The notes beneath the pieces are model-generated. The model was given only the letters and a program-made list of their open reading frames with translations, ran no database searches and was not told the origin of the DNA. Positions 61,418 through 64,000 of a DNA stretch of 64,000 nt are shown here, piece after piece. A program made the position numbers and the translations under genes. This DNA comes from Haemonchus contortus (lineage: Eukaryota; Nematoda; Chromadorea; Rhabditida; Trichostrongylidae), in assembly GCA_000469685.2 (NCBI GenBank), contig LS997563.1:41332468-41396467 (forward strand), given 5' to 3'. Numbering within the stretch: the stretch's first letter is position 1; each line of letters opens with the position of its first letter.

Positions 61418-62067
61418 TGGATTCGATGATGTTACATTGATGTGCTGTGAAACTAAGACATTAGATCATCACTAAGTTATTCTTATGAGAAAAATTCAGA
61501 ACTAATTTTGCCCCCCCTCAACTTTTATGGTTTTCGATGGGTTTATAGAAAATTGTGCGTGGTTTCTTTATATCCACAAAGTCCTTCAGTTCTCTATCTA
61601 GTGATGCGTTTTTTACACTTGAACCTGGTTGATGTTATTGTTATAAAGTATTAGTATCATTGTTCCAAGTATTTGTACACGTCTACGGTCTAAATCCGTG
61701 AGCTCCAATGGAGCTACAATAGTTTTCTCCAGGTTTATTTGTTTTTTTGGTCTCAAATGGGATCTCTTTTGAAGATATTCGGTTGGTTTTGTTCTGTTTC
61801 TATTCGGTGGTTGTAAATGCAGCGAATTATTGGCAGTTCAGATATTCGGAAGTCATGTGATCCCATGGCTTTCAATGTGTTGGGGAAGTTTTGAATTGAA
61901 GTGAACAAGAATGAATTTCAATAAGAACTGAAGATTGACATGTCTGTCCAGATATTCAGCAGCAAAGTTGTAAAGAGACTAGGGGTTTATCTTGAAGAAG
62001 CTGAAAAATTTTACTCAAACGGATCTACATTCTTCGATCGTTTGATGTGTTGTTTACCTTATAAGAA
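61418..62067. other. Intergenic spacer between eif-3.G and Arl2
   Basis: There are 669 bp between stop and next start, on the same strand. No coding exon was seen. The spacing is longer than the roughly 100 bp usual in C. elegans operons, but longer spacers are known in other nematodes. Confidence 0.4.
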
Positions 62068-62077
62068 TATCGTTTAG
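62068..62077 (+). promoter_or_regulatory. Candidate trans-splice acceptor of Arl2
   Basis: AATATCGTTTAG ends 9 nt before the Arl2 start codon. If eif-3.G and Arl2 form an operon, this would receive SL2-type leaders. Confidence 0.4.
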
Positions 62078-62086
62078 GGAGGTATC

Positions 62087-64000
62087 ATGGGTCTTCTGTC
62101 AATACTGCGCAAGCAAAGGGAAAGGGAGCGTGAAATCCGTGTGTTGATTCTAGGTCTTGATAATGCAGGCAAGACCACTATTACGAAGAAGTTTCTCGGC
62201 GAGGATTTGAGCTTGGTGGAGCCCACACTTGGTAAAGCTAGATATAGTATATTGAATATACCTAGCTATGTTTTATTGGCTAAAAATTGCTCATTAAGGA
62301 TTCAACATCAAGACTGTGGACTTTCAAGGCTTCACGATAAATTTCTGGGATGTTGGGGGACAGAAGAGTTTGCGGTCGTATTGGCGGAATTATTTTGAAC
62401 AAACGGATGCGCTTATCTGGGTTGTTGATTCCGGAGATCAAGGTTCGTCTCTTGGAAGTCTCTTTTTCTGAATTTGTTGCCTTCTATGGTGCCATCTTCA
62501 GAGCGATTACTTGCATGTCGTGATGAGCTGAGATCGCTTTTGGGTGAAGAACGGCTCTCGGGTGCATCATTACTAGTTCTGGCCAACAAACAAGATCTAC
62601 CCAGTGCAGCTCGTGTAACCGACATTGCCAAGGTACTAGTATTTACTTGAACATTCTCTCATTCGTAACTGATATTGCTTTTTTTTCTACATCTACTTAC
62701 ACATTTTTTTGAAGCTATCTGCTTTCATTGTTGCGGTCGCTACCTATTTATCATGTTAGAGTTTTGACAGCAGCCTGCGGAGCTTTGAAAGAAGTAAGAC
62801 CCTAAAATTTTTGGAGGGGAAGTAGGTGGGGGAACGGAATTATTGATCAAGGAAGCCATGAGGTAGGAAGTTTGATCCAGTGCTCCTCACGCCCCTTTCT
62901 TCAATTATATCTTTGGCATATACAGTAGAACATATTTGCAGAAGAAATCATGGAATAGTAGCGGCGTTATTTTCTCATCTTCCTAAATCAATCATAAGTA
63001 GAGCACCCACAGTTCCCGCTCAGCCTGATGTGAAACGGTCTAAATAGCTCACGCCAGTGGTCTTTTTTGATGGGGCCAGTTTTTCTTTGTGAGGGTTGAC
63101 GGATGTCTTGCGTTTTTGTTTTGGACGCCCTTCGCGCTGTCCTAAAATCTCGCTGATTCTCTGTACATTTCCAGAGAGGTGGTAGGGTGACGAGAGCGAG
63201 TTCTTACGTGGCTCTTTGTTCTTTGTTTTCCTTTCACTTCTTATCTAATGTCACATATTCATTGCTAATCGCAAGATAGTGAAGTCGGGGGTCATTAATG
63301 ATCAACTTGATTTCACTACACTAGATTATTACTGCTGCTGACTTCTTCAAAAACTCAAGCACTATGCTTTATATATTTTTTATTTGGCGAGAAGTACGAA
63401 AGTCGTTGCAGTGGTGGGGACAAACAGCCGACGTAGCACGCTCTGAAGGTAGCCGTATTGCGGAAATCTTGCGGAGCTTATTAAGGCTGATGCAATAATG
63501 TCTCATTAGTCTAAACGCGAATCCCAAGCGCAGACTCAATGGTACTTATGGAAGGAGACAACAGGCGACTTGAGTGCTGCTTAGCTCCGCTGTTTAACTG
63601 TTGGGCTGCTGTGTTTCACTGAATGGAAGACCTTATTTCTCGGGCAGAAAAGGACCTTTTCCTCGTAATCGGCGCTTGCATATTCACAGGAGGCTCACAG
63701 CTTTACAGCATAAATAGCAGTAACTATTTTTGTTTGGGTACGGCAGGCCTTACCCAGGTTTACTCAGATTACCCGGTTCCACTCGAGTTCTACTTTGGTC
63801 TATGTGCGTTCCAGTTGTTCTATAACCGACTCTAAATAAATATTTGATGAAAAGGATCAGTTCCATCAATGTTAAGTCAATCAAAAGATTTCAGATGCTG
63901 GAATTGGAGGAAATCAAATCGCATCATTGGCGTATCTACAGCTGCAGTGCAATGACTGGCGAAAATCTGTTGGAGGCCGTCAGTTGGATGTGTGATGACG
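62087..64000 (+). CDS. evl-20: ADP-ribosylation-factor-like GTPase Arl2 (3' end outside the window)
   Basis: Exons 62087-62231, 62299-62442, 62502-62632 and 63895-64000 (open at the window end) give 175 codons so far; Arl2 proteins have about 184. Motifs: [21 protein letters not shown]-loop GLDNAGKT (23-30), effector threonine in VEPTLGFNIKTV, switch [20 protein letters not shown] (Q70), NKQD (125-128) and CSAMTGENL near the end. [19 protein letters not shown] and [14 protein letters not shown] separate it from Arf1/Arl3 and match Arl2. Arl2 binds tubulin cofactor D and supports tubulin folding and microtubule growth; the C. elegans orthologue is EVL-20. Intron 3 is 1262 bp, far longer than the other two. 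Gly2 is present, but Arl2 proteins are not thought to be myristoylated. Confidence 0.95.

Noticed and set aside
1..64000. CRISPR arrays, bacterial-style operons or ribosomal RNA genes
   Set aside because: None seen. The window is eukaryotic, with spliced genes and eukaryotic transposons.

Overview
The window looks like a piece of a nematode chromosome, most likely a strongylid (hookworm-like, clade V) relative of Caenorhabditis. The evidence is many short GT-AG introns with TTTCAG-type acceptors, candidate trans-splice acceptors a few bases before start codons, protein sequences closest to those I know from C. elegans, and nematode-style RTE, mariner, Tc1 and fold-back elements. Species assignment is inference. 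The real genes are split into many short exons, so exon chains were built by hand from frame continuity, splice signals and family alignment. Nothing in the window points to a wholly new biological system. The most notable structure is a 22 kb host gene carrying several transposon insertions in its introns.

Layout. 1.3-3.2 kb, minus strand: mitochondrial ribosomal protein bL27m followed 216 bp downstream by lin-7 (L27 + PDZ scaffold), a possible operon pair. 4.7-5.1 kb: a fold-back MITE. 6.3-6.9 kb, plus: elongation factor 1 homologue ELOF1. 8.2-11.5 kb, minus: a nematode-type protein tyrosine phosphatase whose N-terminal exons I could not find. 11.9-29.7 kb: a gene-poor stretch of decayed retrotransposons (two or three RTE fragments), a possible Helitron remnant and unrecognised sequence.

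30.4-52.8 kb, plus: a complete glycogen debranching enzyme gene (AGL family) of 38 exons and 1488 codons. All exon phases agree. Its introns hold a full-length antisense RTE retrotransposon with an open 1009-codon frame and a 13-bp target-site duplication (34.6-38.4 kb), a 0.9 kb TTC/GTC-rich tract, a tRNA-derived SINE-like remnant, a Tc1-like transposase fragment, an internally duplicated mariner and a piggyBac-like MITE.

52.9-58.9 kb: no gene recognised. It contains a 1.5 kb element with long inverted repeats and a GC-rich fold-back element. 58.9-64.0 kb, plus: eIF3 subunit g (complete, with a GC-AG intron) and then the small GTPase Arl2 (last exon cut by the window end).

From memory, the C. 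elegans orthologues (lin-7, ELOF1 homologue, agl-1, eif-3.G, evl-20/ARL2) all lie on chromosome II. lin-7/ELOF1 and eif-3.G/evl-20 are neighbours there, so the window would be a rearranged but syntenic block. This needs a database check.
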